Part shown: positions 1 to 8,241 of the stretch, in pieces
How positions within the stretch are numbered: position 1 is the first letter of the stretch
Layout: the number at the start of each line of letters is the position of its first letter
NCBI GenBank assembly: GCA_021780095.1
Contig: JAJXZK010000220.1
Span: 1 to 26,053, forward strand
DNA length: 26,053 bases
Source of the DNA: Acidobacteriota bacterium
GTDB lineage: Bacteria; Acidobacteriota; Terriglobia; Terriglobales; Acidobacteriaceae
Direction of reading: 5' to 3'
Program-made: the position numbers and the translations under genes
Notes under the pieces: generated by a model
The model's input: the letters and a program-made list of their open reading frames with translations, nothing else
The model's database searches: none
What the model was told of the DNA's origin: nothing

Positions 1-699
1 GTGGTCGGCGTGGAGGATGAACAGGACGTCGAGCGCGCGTGCAAGCACTGGATTGGCCACATACTTGGGGCCAACCATCTTCCACAGCATATTCATGAAG
101 TTCCCCGTGTAGTTCAGATCGTTGTCGGGGTAAATATAAGGGAAACCCAGATTGTGCCGGTACGACATGGCGGCGATGGTCGGCATTTTCCCGATCAGCC
201 GCTTGATCTGCAGCAAGCGATTATCGGGATCGTGGATATTTCTGGCTTCCGGATAGACGGTGGCCAGAGCTGCCACGGTACTGACCAGCATGGCCATGGG
301 GTGTGCATCGTAGCGGAAACCCTCCATGAACTTCTTGCTGGTTTCGTGCAGCATGGAATGGTAGGTGATCTCATGCACCCAGTTTTTCAGCTCCGTCTCA
401 TTCGGGAGATCTCCGAAAAGCAGCAAAAACGCGACCTCCAGAAACGTGCAGTGCTCCGCCAGGACTTCAATCGGATAGCCGCGATACTCCAGAATGCCGC
501 GCTCGCCATCGATGAAGGTGATGCCGCTCTGGCAGGATGCCGTGTTCATGAATGCGGGATCGTACGTCATGAGCCCGAAGTCTTCCGGGCCAGTCTTGAT
601 TTGCCGCAAGTCCATCGCCCGGACGGTCCCATTCTCGATGGGCAGTGTGTAGGTGCTATCCGTGCGATTGTCTGTAATCGTGAGAGTGTCTGCCGCCAT
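1..699 (-). CDS. gltA: citrate synthase, C-terminus cut off by window edge
   Basis: Citrate synthase condenses acetyl-CoA and oxaloacetate to citrate, the entry step of the TCA cycle, in the cytoplasm. The minus-strand reading frame runs without a stop from an ATG at 699 to the window edge, giving 233 residues that start MAADTLTITDNRTDSTYTLP. Family-typical stretches are GILEYRGYPIEVLAEHCTFLEVAFLLLFG, given here only as the region around residues 61-90, then FRYDAHPMAML, PYIYPDNDLNYTGNFMNML and, at the edge, LFILHADH, which contains an active-site histidine of the family. About 190 C-terminal residues should lie outside the window. A GGGGGAGAT ribosome binding site sits about 6 bases before the ATG. 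Identification is from recognised family sequence; the rest of the gene cannot be judged. Confidence 0.95.
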   Translation of the reverse strand, partial: MAADTLTITDNRTDSTYTLPIENGTVRAMDLRQIKTGPEDFGLMTYDPAFMNTASCQSGITFIDGERGILEYRGYPIEVLAEHCTFLEVAFLLLFGDLPNETELKNWVHEITYHSMLHETSKKFMEGFRYDAHPMAMLVSTVAALATVYPEARNIHDPDNRLLQIKRLIGKMPTIAAMSYRHNLGFPYIYPDNDLNYTGNFMNMLWKMVGPKYVANPVLARALDVLFILHADH

Positions 700-840
700 A
701 AAGAAATCTCCCCCTCGTCTCGAAGTTTGCTGCCGTGCGACGATGCGCCCGCAACGCTGGCCGGATGAAGACCCGATCCCAGCGAACCGGCGGTCCGTCT
801 CCACAACCATTCATTTGGTGCGTTGCTGACTGCGTTTGTC

Positions 841-856
841 TGTGATCGCAATCACG
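841..856. promoter_or_regulatory. CRP/FNR-like palindrome upstream of gltA
   Basis: The sequence TGTGATCGCAATCACG has the spacing and 9 of 10 key bases of a CRP-type site (TGTGA, six bases, TCACA). It lies about 140 bases before the citrate synthase ATG. Regulation by a CRP/FNR-family protein is an inference. The match could be chance, and no -10/-35 pair could be placed confidently beside it. Confidence 0.35.
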
Positions 857-1220
857 TGAAGTATATGGAATCGAAACTGGGGGGACACACATGTACAACC
901 GCTAAAGCCCGACGCTTCCGCGCCGTTCCGCAGTCTATTTGCTTCGGCGTTCTGGCATCTGGCGTGCCATGGACCATGACAAGGCGCCACCGGCCCACGA
1001 GTTTCCGCTCTGGTGGCCCATCAATTTTCGCAAACGCGAAGTACTTGCCGAGAGGTCCCTTCCGGCGCAGGCCTGCTGTTAACTTGCTGCAATCATGGCG
1101 TTGGTTTTATCGATTACGTACCGAAGCAACGTGAGTAACGCGCGATACGTAGTGCAAATTTTGCCAGGACGATGTTATGTCCGCGGCGCATGCGATGTCC
1201 GTCGGAATGGTCCTGGAGTG
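857..1220. other. intergenic region between gltA and recD2, no convincing gene
   Basis: Together with 700-840 this leaves about 520 bases between the upstream side of gltA and the end of the helicase gene. Apart from the CRP-like palindrome no RNA gene, clear promoter or terminator is seen. Short plus-strand open frames are present (for example a 37-codon frame from 968), but they lack a ribosome binding site and recognisable sequence. Confidence 0.5.
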
Positions 1221-3434
1221 CTATCCGATGGGTCCTTGCAATCGCTTTGCCCGCAGGCTGTACAGTAGTCCGGAATATCTTGTGTGCGATTTGTCGTTCC
1301 TGACGGCGATGCCCAGCGCCTTCTTCTGCCCCACCACGACCACCAGCCGCTTGCCCCGCGTGATCCCTGTATAAATCAGGTTGCGTTGCAGCAGCAGATA
1401 ATGCTGCATCGACAGTGGCATCACGATGGCGGGAAACTCCGATCCCTGCGATTTGTGGATGGTCACGGCATACGCCAGAGCAATTTCATCCAGCTCCCCA
1501 AACCCGTATTTCACCCGCCGGCCGTCAAAGCAAATCGCAACTTCCTGTTCCACCGGATCGATGCGTTCGATGGTACCGATGTCTCCATTGAAGACATCCT
1601 TTCTGGCATTGTTCTCGGTCTGGATCACCTTGTCGCGCACTTGAAATCTCCATCCAAAACGCTCCACCGCCGGTTCGCCGGGCCGTATTGGATTCAGTGC
1701 GCGCTGGAGCAGAATGTTGAGATCGCGCACACCGGTGGCGCCCTTGTTCATCGGACTCAGGACTTGAATGTCGCGAATTGGATCAAGGCCCCTGCGCTGC
1801 GGAATTTGTTCCTGCACCAGCCGAAGCAGCGTAGCGACGATCTCCTCCGGCGTGTTCCGTTCCAGAAAGTAAAAGTCGCTCTTCGCATCCGTGGCGCGCA
1901 GCTCCGGCATTTGCCCCTGCCGGATGCGATGGGCGCTGGTCACGATGCGGCTGTTTGCTGCCTGCCGAAAGATCTCCCGCAACCGTACCGTCGGGACCAC
2001 ACCGCTCTCCAGTAGATCTCCCAGTACCCTTCCCGGCCCCACCGACGGAAGCTGGTCCACGTCTCCGACCAGTAGCAGCCCGGCACGTTCCGGCAACGCC
2101 CGCAGCAGCGCGTGCATCAGCACCACATCCACCATGGACGTCTCATCGACGACCAGCAGGTCGCACTCCAGCGGGTGAGATTCATGGCGCGCAAACTTTC
2201 CCGTGGCCGGCTCGATCTCCAGCAATCGATGGATGGTCTTGGCTTCCAGTCCCGTGGTCTCCTGCAGGCGCTTGGCCGCACGTCCGGTCGGCGCACACAG
2301 CAGACACCGCACCCGCTTGGCACACAATATTTTCAAGACGGTCTGTATCAGCGTTGTCTTCCCTACCCCGGGCCCTCCTGTCAGCAGCACGACCCGGTTC
2401 GAGAACACTGTTTTCAGCGCCGCGATCTGGCTCGGCGCCAGCTTCTTCCCGGTCTGCTGTTGGCACCAGATCACGGCCTTGTCCAGGTCGATGGCAGGAA
2501 AGATGGACGCTGCTGTCGTCAGGCGATGGATTCTGGCCGCAATCCCCACTTCCGCCCTGCGCAGATGCGGCAAAAAGATCAACGGCCCTCCGTCGATTTC
2601 TTCCTGGAGCAATGCTCCGCTGACCAGCATCTGTGTCAGCGCTTCGTCGATTCCCTTCTCCGGAACGGCCAACAATTGCAGCGCGGCCCGCCGCAGGACA
2701 TCGATCGGCAAAGCACAGTGCCCGTCTGAAGTTGCCTCCAGCAACACATGGTCGATTCCGGCCCGCACCCGATGCAAGGAATCCCGCGCAATCCCCACGC
2801 GCGTGGCAATTTGGTCCGCTGTCTGAAATCCAATCCCATAAATGTCTTTCGCCAACCGGTACGGATTCTCTCGGACAATCGAAATCGCCTGCTCTCCATA
2901 GGTCTTGTAGATGCGCACGGCCCGGCTGGTACTGACTCCGTGCCCATGCAGGAACAGCATGATCTGCCGCACCTGCTTGCCTTCCTTCCATGCCTGCGCA
3001 ATTCGCTCCCGCCGCCTGGGCCCAATCCCGTCCACCGACTCCAACGCGGGCGGCTGTGTTTCGATGACATTCAGCACCTCGGCCCCAAACCGTTCGACCA
3101 ATTTTCTGGCCAAAACCGGGCCGATCCCTTTCACAAATCCACTGGCCAGGTAGCGCTCCACGCCTTCCACCGTGGTTGGGGGCACAGTCTGCATCACGGT
3201 GGCCTTGAACTGCAGCCCATGTTCTCGATCCCGGATCCAGTTACCTTCCGCCGTCAGCCACTCTCCGGCACTCACTGCGGGCAGCGGTCCCAGAACGATT
3301 ACCGGTTCCTGATGGCCCTGGACTTTCACGCGCATCACGGCAAATCCACTTTGCTCGTTGAAGAACGTGACCCGCTCCACCAGTCCGGCAAGCTCTTCCT
3401 TCAAAATTCGGCTTGGAACAACCCCGGCTTCCAT
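1221..3434 (-). CDS. recD2: RecD2-family ATP-dependent DNA helicase (SF1B)
   Basis: This is a 5'-3' DNA helicase of the RecD2 (RecD/TraA) family, found in bacteria outside the RecBCD complex and associated with genome maintenance. The 737 residues are full length for the family. The N-terminal OB-like region (about 15-90) is followed by helix-hairpin-helix motifs KGIGPVLAR (102-110) and VDGIGPRR (134-141). The Walker A motif GGPGVGKTT is near residue 355, followed by APTGRAAKRL, a Walker B VVDETSMVD, and GDVDQLPSVGPG. The UvrD-like C-terminal motif YAVTIHKSQGSEF is near residue 650. The ATG at 3434 fits the family N-terminus, although the ribosome binding site before it (GAAGCAG) is weak. It stands alone on the minus strand and all helicase motifs are present. 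Confidence 0.95.
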   Translation of the reverse strand: MEAGVVPSRILKEELAGLVERVTFFNEQSGFAVMRVKVQGHQEPVIVLGPLPAVSAGEWLTAEGNWIRDREHGLQFKATVMQTVPPTTVEGVERYLASGFVKGIGPVLARKLVERFGAEVLNVIETQPPALESVDGIGPRRRERIAQAWKEGKQVRQIMLFLHGHGVSTSRAVRIYKTYGEQAISIVRENPYRLAKDIYGIGFQTADQIATRVGIARDSLHRVRAGIDHVLLEATSDGHCALPIDVLRRAALQLLAVPEKGIDEALTQMLVSGALLQEEIDGGPLIFLPHLRRAEVGIAARIHRLTTAASIFPAIDLDKAVIWCQQQTGKKLAPSQIAALKTVFSNRVVLLTGGPGVGKTTLIQTVLKILCAKRVRCLLCAPTGRAAKRLQETTGLEAKTIHRLLEIEPATGKFARHESHPLECDLLVVDETSMVDVVLMHALLRALPERAGLLLVGDVDQLPSVGPGRVLGDLLESGVVPTVRLREIFRQAANSRIVTSAHRIRQGQMPELRATDAKSDFYFLERNTPEEIVATLLRLVQEQIPQRRGLDPIRDIQVLSPMNKGATGVRDLNILLQRALNPIRPGEPAVERFGWRFQVRDKVIQTENNARKDVFNGDIGTIERIDPVEQEVAICFDGRRVKYGFGELDEIALAYAVTIHKSQGSEFPAIVMPLSMQHYLLLQRNLIYTGITRGKRLVVVVGQKKALGIAVRNDKSHTRYSGLLYSLRAKRLQGPIG

Positions 3435-3641
3435 CTGCTTCTGAGTCTATGGAGTCGCGCCCCTCTGCGCCACGGCGTTGCGCTTGGCGATTTAAGTCGA
3501 GACCTGAACCAAAATTCTACGTGTTTATGTAAATAGTTGATTCTACCTAACTTAATTTGCCAGCGAAACCTATCTCCGACAGACTCCTAGAACCCGGCAC
3601 ACGACCTTTATCTTGGGGTGCGCGACATAATAGAAGTGGAA

Positions 3642-3986
3642 TCAGGCAGCCTTGCGCAACGTGAAATCGACACGGACGGCATCGTAAGGAAAGACCACGC
3701 GTCCGCTTTCGGCGCGATCCAGCACGCCCGCCAAAAGCAGAGCTTGCACGTCGCCATGCACGGCCTTCACGTCGCGGTCAATCCGGCGGGCAATCTCGCG
3801 GATGGTCATTTCACCCTGCCCGGTCATCGCTTGCAAGATTTCCCACCGCTTGGCTGTGAGCACCTTCCATAGCAGTTCCACCGTGGCAAAGCTGATGAAC
3901 TCGCCAACATACTCGCCACGAAAAGCGACGCCCAGTTGTCTTTGTGCGTCATGGATCGAGGACACCCCTAGCGTTACGGTTCTCAT
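3642..3986 (-). CDS. TumA-like antitoxin / HVO_A0114-type winged-helix regulator
   Basis: A 114-residue winged-helix DNA-binding protein, presumed antitoxin and autorepressor of the toxin gene just upstream. The core WKVLTAKRWEILQAMTG through the recognition segment MTIREIARRIDRDVKAVHGDVQALLLAGVL matches the MarR/HVO_A0114-like putative DNA-binding family, which partners TumE toxins. I chose the ATG at 3986 rather than a TTG at 4001, because GGAGGG lies 8 bases before it and the start overlaps the toxin stop as ATGA, a translational-coupling arrangement. The inverted repeats upstream of the toxin (4268-4319) are its likely operator. Function is inferred from family and gene order. Confidence 0.8.
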   Translation of the reverse strand: MRTVTLGVSSIHDAQRQLGVAFRGEYVGEFISFATVELLWKVLTAKRWEILQAMTGQGEMTIREIARRIDRDVKAVHGDVQALLLAGVLDRAESGRVVFPYDAVRVDFTLRKAA

Positions 3987-4270
3987 TGTTTTTCCCTCCA
4001 ATTCTCAACGTCCTGCCAAAAATCAGCTTGCAGCCGGTCCAAGTCGGTGAAGCGATAGGCTGCCTCGCGTTCCCCGACATGCTTGTGGTCGCCCTTGCCA
4101 GCTTCGTTGTCGTAGCGAAGCACACAGACGCCTCCCGCCACCAGGGCCAGACGGTACTTAAACCTGTGCGCGCTACCGTGCATGGGTTTTGGCACCTGCC
4201 AAATCACCATTTCGACGAATGCTGTCTCTGACAACCCCAGGCGTTTTCGGAACAGCAGTTCGGCGTCCAT
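3983..4270 (-). CDS. TumE-like toxin (DUF6516 family)
   Basis: A 95-residue protein of the TumE toxin family, which pairs with HVO_A0114-like antitoxins. The visible core is LLFRKRLGLSETAFVEMVIW, then HRFKYRLALVAGGVCVLRYDNE and GKGDHKHVGEREAAYRF, followed by a helical tail. The family is small, and the order toxin first, antitoxin second is usual. The frame could be extended 29 codons upstream, but the ATG at 4270 is preferred. The extension would read through a near-consensus promoter, and the family starts at about this methionine. The -10 box ends only 7 bases before the ATG, so the mRNA is probably leaderless. The toxic activity itself is not evident from sequence. Confidence 0.8.
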   Translation of the reverse strand: MDAELLFRKRLGLSETAFVEMVIWQVPKPMHGSAHRFKYRLALVAGGVCVLRYDNEAGKGDHKHVGEREAAYRFTDLDRLQADFWQDVENWREKQ

Positions 4271-4319
4271 GTTGGATTTTATACCAACAAAAGTAGGTGT
4301 TGTCAAATACTCCAACATG
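4268..4319. promoter_or_regulatory. operator-like inverted repeats around the toxin-antitoxin promoter
   Basis: A perfect 8-bp inverted repeat, CATGTTGG (4268-4275) and CCAACATG (4312-4319), brackets the promoter. An internal CCAAC at 4284-4288 pairs with GTTGG 4271-4275 across the -10 box. Three half-sites over the core promoter are what an autorepressing antitoxin would need. Confidence 0.65.
4278..4306 (-). promoter_or_regulatory. sigma70-type promoter of the TumE/TumA operon
   Basis: On the minus strand TTGACA (4306-4301) and TATAAA (4283-4278) are separated by exactly 17 bases, an almost perfect housekeeping promoter. Transcription would start at or next to the toxin ATG at 4270, which predicts a leaderless message. 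Confidence 0.8.
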
Positions 4320-4322
4320 CCG

Positions 4323-4433
4323 CTAAGCAACCGCTCGGTAAAGTGTGGAGCGGCCAACGTAAAAGCTCGCAGCCACGTCCCCTATCTGCTCTCTTGGGCG
4401 ATTCACGTCGGGCCGGCGCAAATTTCCCCTGCT
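4323..4433 (-). pseudogene. serine recombinase (resolvase/invertase) C-terminal fragment
   Basis: Only the C-terminal helix-turn-helix of a serine site-specific recombinase remains. The last residues, including PREQIGDVAASFYVGRSTLY, match the HTH_7 DNA-binding domain that ends resolvases and DNA invertases (the ...SRSTLYR... motif), followed by a TAG at 4325-4323. The frame continues upstream but no catalytic domain sequence is recognised, so the gene has lost its N-terminus. It abuts the operator of the TumE-like toxin and marks a past insertion or recombination event. The upstream limit is approximate. Confidence 0.65.
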
Positions 4434-4589
4434 TTTGAGCCGCGGTGCCGACCTACGGCTTGATCTCGCTTCCGGAACGCGAGCAACATTGTCTGAAGTA
4501 GCAGTTACGCTCGGACTTAGCCGCTTTTCTTTGGATTTCCGCAGGTCTCCACTTTTGTATCGCACGAGCTTTATCTTGGTAGGAGTTGA

Positions 4590-5033
4590 CAGCTTACCGA
4601 CCCCGCCACGGTTTACGCCAGACAGGTAGCGCCGCGATTGGCCGATTACATGGGCTGGTCGGTCTTCGAGGAAATCTGCGGCCAGTGGCTTCAACGGAAC
4701 GCGCAACCGCGCCTCGGCCTCAGCGTCCGCGAGATGGCGCGGTACTGGAGCCGGGATGGCCGCACAGAAATCGACCTCATGGCCGAACTTGACAACGGAA
4801 TGTTTCTCTTCGGGGAGTGCAAGTGGCGCACAGAGCGCGTTACTCGGCTCAGTGACCTGAGCGCCTTGCAAGCTAAAGTAGCCAGCCTTCCCGAGGCCCG
4901 CTGGCGGGACCAGCCCAAGTACATTCTCTTTGCTTTGGGCGGCTTCTCTCGCGAGCTTCGCCAACTTGCCGCTGACCCTGCCGAACGGCTCTTCCTCGTC
5001 ACGGACACGGATATGTTAAGCCGTAATCGTTAA
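4590..5033 (+). pseudogene. DUF234-type AAA ATPase, C-terminal fragment
   Basis: The frame opens just after a TGA at 4587-4589 and reads to a TAA at 5031-5033. From its first codons (QLTDPATVYARQVAPRLADY) it aligns in style with the DUF234 region at the end of archaeal-type AAA ATPases, continuing MGWSVFEEICGQWL. The segment RTEIDLMAEL followed by FLFGECKWR resembles a PD-(D/E)xK nuclease-like core (D, then E-x-K). No Walker motifs precede it, so the roughly 300-residue ATPase portion is missing. A TTG at 4638 could restart translation but lies inside the conserved region. It is most simply a remnant left by a rearrangement. Confidence 0.7.
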
Positions 5034-5040
5034 GACCTGC

Positions 5041-5053
5041 GCCTCTTGCAAAA
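5041..5053 (+). repeat. 13-bp repeat GCCTCTTGCAAAA, left copy
   Basis: Identical to 11389-11401 in the same orientation. The two copies bracket the chaperone operon, and the right copy leads into a transposase remnant, so this could be a solo insertion-sequence end. A 13-bp match can occur by chance in 26 kb. Confidence 0.4.
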
Positions 5054-5264
5054 TTTCCGCCAGCGGCATCGGCTTTGGTCGTGCGGTTGATTTCGCTGGA
5101 TTTGGGAGGCAAAAAATCGTTGTTCCATCGATAGGCGGCCGCCGCAGGTATAATGCGCGCTGTTTTTGGACACGCCGCGACTGTGAGTAGCCGGTCTTGA
5201 TACGGGTTTTCGGCTTTTCCGTGATGGCCTACGTGATCAGTCGCTGTATCCGATCGGCAATGCC

Positions 5265-5561
5265 TCAAGCCGGCTTCTGAGGTTGTCCGGAAAGTGGGTT
5301 GGCTGCTGCGGTACAGATAACGCTGAGAAGACTGCCTTCCGCGGTGAAATGCAATCGCTGTGCAGCCTGAGCAGAGGTCAGCGCAGCCTGGAAACCTCCG
5401 TGTCTGAGCGACTGTCGCGCTGCATGGCGCAAGGCGTAGGCGTGAGCTGCCAGCAGCACCATCGCGGTGAGATCGGCGCCGCAACGCGAGCATTGCGACG
5501 AGCCGCGAAAGCGCGCCCTGCAGACAGGACAGGAGAGCGGGCGACAAAGATCCTCCTTCAT
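5265..5561 (-). CDS. zinc-ribbon small protein of the Hsp70 operon
   Basis: A 98-residue protein of unknown role. The N-terminus holds a zinc ribbon, CPVC (residues 11-14) and CSRC (24-27), and the rest is predicted helical and alanine-rich, resembling a short TPR-like hairpin. Its ATG at 5561 overlaps the DnaK-like stop codon as ATGA, so it should be translated with the chaperone and is the last gene of the operon. A role as a small adaptor of the chaperone is inferred only from this coupling. I know of no named family for it. Confidence 0.75.
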   Translation of the reverse strand: MKEDLCRPLSCPVCRARFRGSSQCSRCGADLTAMVLLAAHAYALRHAARQSLRHGGFQAALTSAQAAQRLHFTAEGSLLSVICTAAANPLSGQPQKPA

Positions 5562-7408
5562 GCGCGGCCCTCGACAAAGAACAGCATCTCGCGCAGATCG
5601 TGGATGGCCTGCTTGAGTGCGGCAGCATCGCGATTGTCGATCGCGGCTTCGATCGCCTGATTCAGGTCGATCGCTTCCTCGCGGTCATCCTCGTGGATTT
5701 TATCGAGCAGCAGGCGGGAACGTTCGATCATCTTCCGGCCTTCGTCCGCAGGCGCACTCCAATCGTCCTCGACCGCATCTCTCTCTATCGGCGCAGGATG
5801 GACCGTGAAGGAAGCCTCCTCTCCGATCTCCTGCGCATCGTCGGCGTCGATCAGATCCTCGTCGTTCTCAAAATCATCGCCATCCTGCCGAGTAGAAAAG
5901 AGCGCTTCAAGCCGTTTGCGAGCGGCCATAATCTCGGCTTCGCTCTTGGTCTCGAGAGCGCGAGCGATGGTGATGTGCTTGGACAATCCCGACTTCTTCT
6001 CGATCGAAGTAACGTTCAGGATTCCATCCAGATCAAGGCTCATGCGGCAGAGAACTTCATTGTGTTCGCGCATGGGAGTCAGGCCAGTTACACGATAGTT
6101 GCCGACCAGGATATTGCGCAGCGCATCCTCGTCCTCGCCTTCATAGACATGGACGTCGACTTCTTCCTGGTATGGATGACTGGTGTAAAAGCGCTCGGTG
6201 CGGGTGACCGGCAGAGGACTGTTACGGCGAATAATCGGCTTGTAGCAGTGTGGGTAGGAGACACCGCCGCGCTCACCCAGATACGAAACGCCGAACGAGT
6301 ACGGAGTCACATCGACCAGTACCCGCTCGACCTCGTGGCCGGCGAGTCGCGAGGCCATTACGCCTGCGCCCAGGGCCACGCACAGATCGGGATGTATCTC
6401 TTCCCGCGGCGTCAAGCCGGTCCGTTCCTCGATCAAGCGCGCCACCAGCGGCATACGCGTCGAGCCTCCGACCAGAAGAATGGCATCCATATCCGAGGGG
6501 CCTTTGCCGGCATCGGCAAGCGCCTTGGACATATGTTCCAGCGTCTGCTCGACGAGGGGACGGATCATCTCCTCATACTCTTCGCGCGTGATTTCCAGTT
6601 CCAGATGCAGCGGTTTTCCGTCGACTGTGGCAAGCGCTTCTTCGCGAACAGTCACTTCGGGATCGAAGCTCAGGCGGCGCTTGGCCTCTTCAGCGGCCCA
6701 CCAAATGCGGGCGCGGGCTACCGGGTACCCACTGCGTAGATCGATTCCGTGTTGCGACTGAAATGCACTGAGCAGATGCTCGGCAAGCAGGTCGTTGAAA
6801 TCGTCGCCGCCCAGGCGATTGTTGCCATGGCTGGCAAGCACCTCGGTGATGTCTCCCTCAAGCGAGACAATGGAAACGTCGAAGGTGCCGCCACCCAGGT
6901 CGTAGACCATCGCGGTATGCCGGCTGCCTTCTCCATACGCCAGGCTCGCGGCCGTCGGCTCATTCAGAATGCGAACCGCCTCCAGACCCGCCAGAGTTGC
7001 GGCCTCGCGCGTTGCTTGACGCTGAGCATCGGAGAAATAGGCGGGAACGGTGATGACCGCCTTCTGAACTGGCCGGTCGAGCTGGCTGCCGGCCCAGGAG
7101 GCAAGCTCGCGCAGAATCAGCGCCGAGATCTCCGGCGGCGTAAACTGGCGATCGCCCAGCGTGACGCTCTCGTTGCTACCCATCTTGCGCTTGATGCTGC
7201 GAATTGTGCGGTCGGGATAGAGCACCAGCTGATTGCGCGCCGCCTCGCCTACCAGCAACTCTCCCGACGGCGAAAGTCCCACCACTGAGGGCAGCATATT
7301 CTTGTTGCCCGAGCCGAGAATTGTGACCTTGCCATCGACGAATGCCGCTATCTCGGAGTTCGTCGTACCTAAATCGATGCCAACAATCAAATCCCCTAAA
7401 TCGCTCAT
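5558..7408 (-). CDS. DnaK-like Hsp70 chaperone, divergent C-terminus
   Basis: An Hsp70-family ATPase of 616 residues. The nucleotide-binding domain is complete: GIDLGTTNS (residues 10-18), KAVITVPAYFSDAQRQATREAA, ILNEPTAASLAYG, YDLGGGTFDVS and ILLVGGSTRMP. The beta substrate-binding domain starts at VDVTPYSFGVS but departs from DnaK afterwards. The alpha lid is replaced by an acidic, probably disordered linker (DDFENDEDLIDADDAQE) and a helical tail. The ATG at 7408 has GAGGAAAT upstream and overlaps the GrpE-like stop as ATGA; a longer frame adds 22 unlikely residues. It is a specialised Hsp70 rather than the housekeeping dnaK, judging by the divergent lid and its operon partners. Confidence 0.9.
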   Translation of the reverse strand: MSDLGDLIVGIDLGTTNSEIAAFVDGKVTILGSGNKNMLPSVVGLSPSGELLVGEAARNQLVLYPDRTIRSIKRKMGSNESVTLGDRQFTPPEISALILRELASWAGSQLDRPVQKAVITVPAYFSDAQRQATREAATLAGLEAVRILNEPTAASLAYGEGSRHTAMVYDLGGGTFDVSIVSLEGDITEVLASHGNNRLGGDDFNDLLAEHLLSAFQSQHGIDLRSGYPVARARIWWAAEEAKRRLSFDPEVTVREEALATVDGKPLHLELEITREEYEEMIRPLVEQTLEHMSKALADAGKGPSDMDAILLVGGSTRMPLVARLIEERTGLTPREEIHPDLCVALGAGVMASRLAGHEVERVLVDVTPYSFGVSYLGERGGVSYPHCYKPIIRRNSPLPVTRTERFYTSHPYQEEVDVHVYEGEDEDALRNILVGNYRVTGLTPMREHNEVLCRMSLDLDGILNVTSIEKKSGLSKHITIARALETKSEAEIMAARKRLEALFSTRQDGDDFENDEDLIDADDAQEIGEEASFTVHPAPIERDAVEDDWSAPADEGRKMIERSRLLLDKIHEDDREEAIDLNQAIEAAIDNRDAAALKQAIHDLREMLFFVEGRA

Positions 7409-8241
7409 GCAGATTTCCTCTCGGGGTTGCGCGCCACCTTGACTTGGGCGGTGCGGTAGACTTCTCCGTTCCATTCGTAGCCGTTGCGGTACACCTCGAC
7501 AACAGTTCCCTCGGGCACGGAGCTGGTTTGCTCAATATCGACAGCGGTCATGCGTTGCGGATCGAAGATTTTTCCTTGGCACGCAATCCGACTGACCTTC
7601 GAGTTCACGAGCGCCTCGTCCAGACTATCCAGGCTGAGGCTATAGCCGTGGGAAAGCGCGGCGAGAATCTCCTGCGAGTGGCGCGCATATCTGCCGCCCA
7701 CGCCGAACCAGCGCGCCAGCCGCGGCAGCCGTATCGGAGCCAGCTCTTCGGCGGCGTTGCGTGCGGTGTTTCCTCCACGCTCCACCCGGTCCCGCAGATC
7801 GAGCAGAACATTGAGCGGAAGGTGAATCTCCTGCTTCCGTGCCTGCCGGGCTTCAGCCTGCTGCATGCGATCGTGTTCGACAGACGCATCTTCTACGTCG
7901 CCTCTTGCTTCAGCCGCGGATGCTTCCCGGCTCTGCGCGTTCTGCATGAGGGTTTCGTTCAACTGCTTGAAGGTCCGGCCCTGCAGCCGGACTTCCTGTG
8001 TAAGCGCGGTCATGGCCGCCCAAAGAGAATAAAGATCGCAGCCGTTGCTGCCTGGCTGCTCGCTTTCCAGCGGCGGAAGCGGATCTCCGTTCTCAAGCGC
8101 GGCGAGCAACTCGGCGGTCAGTCCCTGCGGTGGTTGTTCATCGGCCATCGCCCGGTCAAGCCATGCCTCGAAGTTGCGTACAATCCGTTCCCGCTCTTCA
8201 GTGGGAAATCCCGCGGAGGGATTATCGCCTTCCATTTCCAT
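7405..8241 (-). CDS. GrpE-like nucleotide exchange factor
   Basis: A 278-residue protein whose last 53 residues (from 226) match the beta domain of GrpE, including FDPQRMTAVDIEQ, VVEVYRNGYEWNGEVYR and the final AQVKVARNP. GrpE releases ADP from Hsp70. The middle is helical (LTQEVRLQGRTFKQLNE and a glutamine/alanine-rich coiled-coil-like stretch), as in GrpE dimers, but the protein is about 80 residues longer than typical. The ATG at 8241 has AAGGAAAG upstream; an ATG two codons later is an alternative. It overlaps the J-like gene by 20 bases and the DnaK-like gene by 4, so it presumably serves that chaperone. Confidence 0.85.
   Translation of the reverse strand: MEMEGDNPSAGFPTEERERIVRNFEAWLDRAMADEQPPQGLTAELLAALENGDPLPPLESEQPGSNGCDLYSLWAAMTALTQEVRLQGRTFKQLNETLMQNAQSREASAAEARGDVEDASVEHDRMQQAEARQARKQEIHLPLNVLLDLRDRVERGGNTARNAAEELAPIRLPRLARWFGVGGRYARHSQEILAALSHGYSLSLDSLDEALVNSKVSRIACQGKIFDPQRMTAVDIEQTSSVPEGTVVEVYRNGYEWNGEVYRTAQVKVARNPERKSA

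Noticed and set aside
968..1081. 37-codon plus-strand ORF (MDHDKAPPAHEFPLWWPINF...)
   Set aside because: Composition looks somewhat protein-like, but there is no ribosome binding site, no promoter and no recognised family.
5600..6739. 379-codon plus-strand open frame
   Set aside because: It lies entirely opposite the DnaK-like gene and has no family features of its own.
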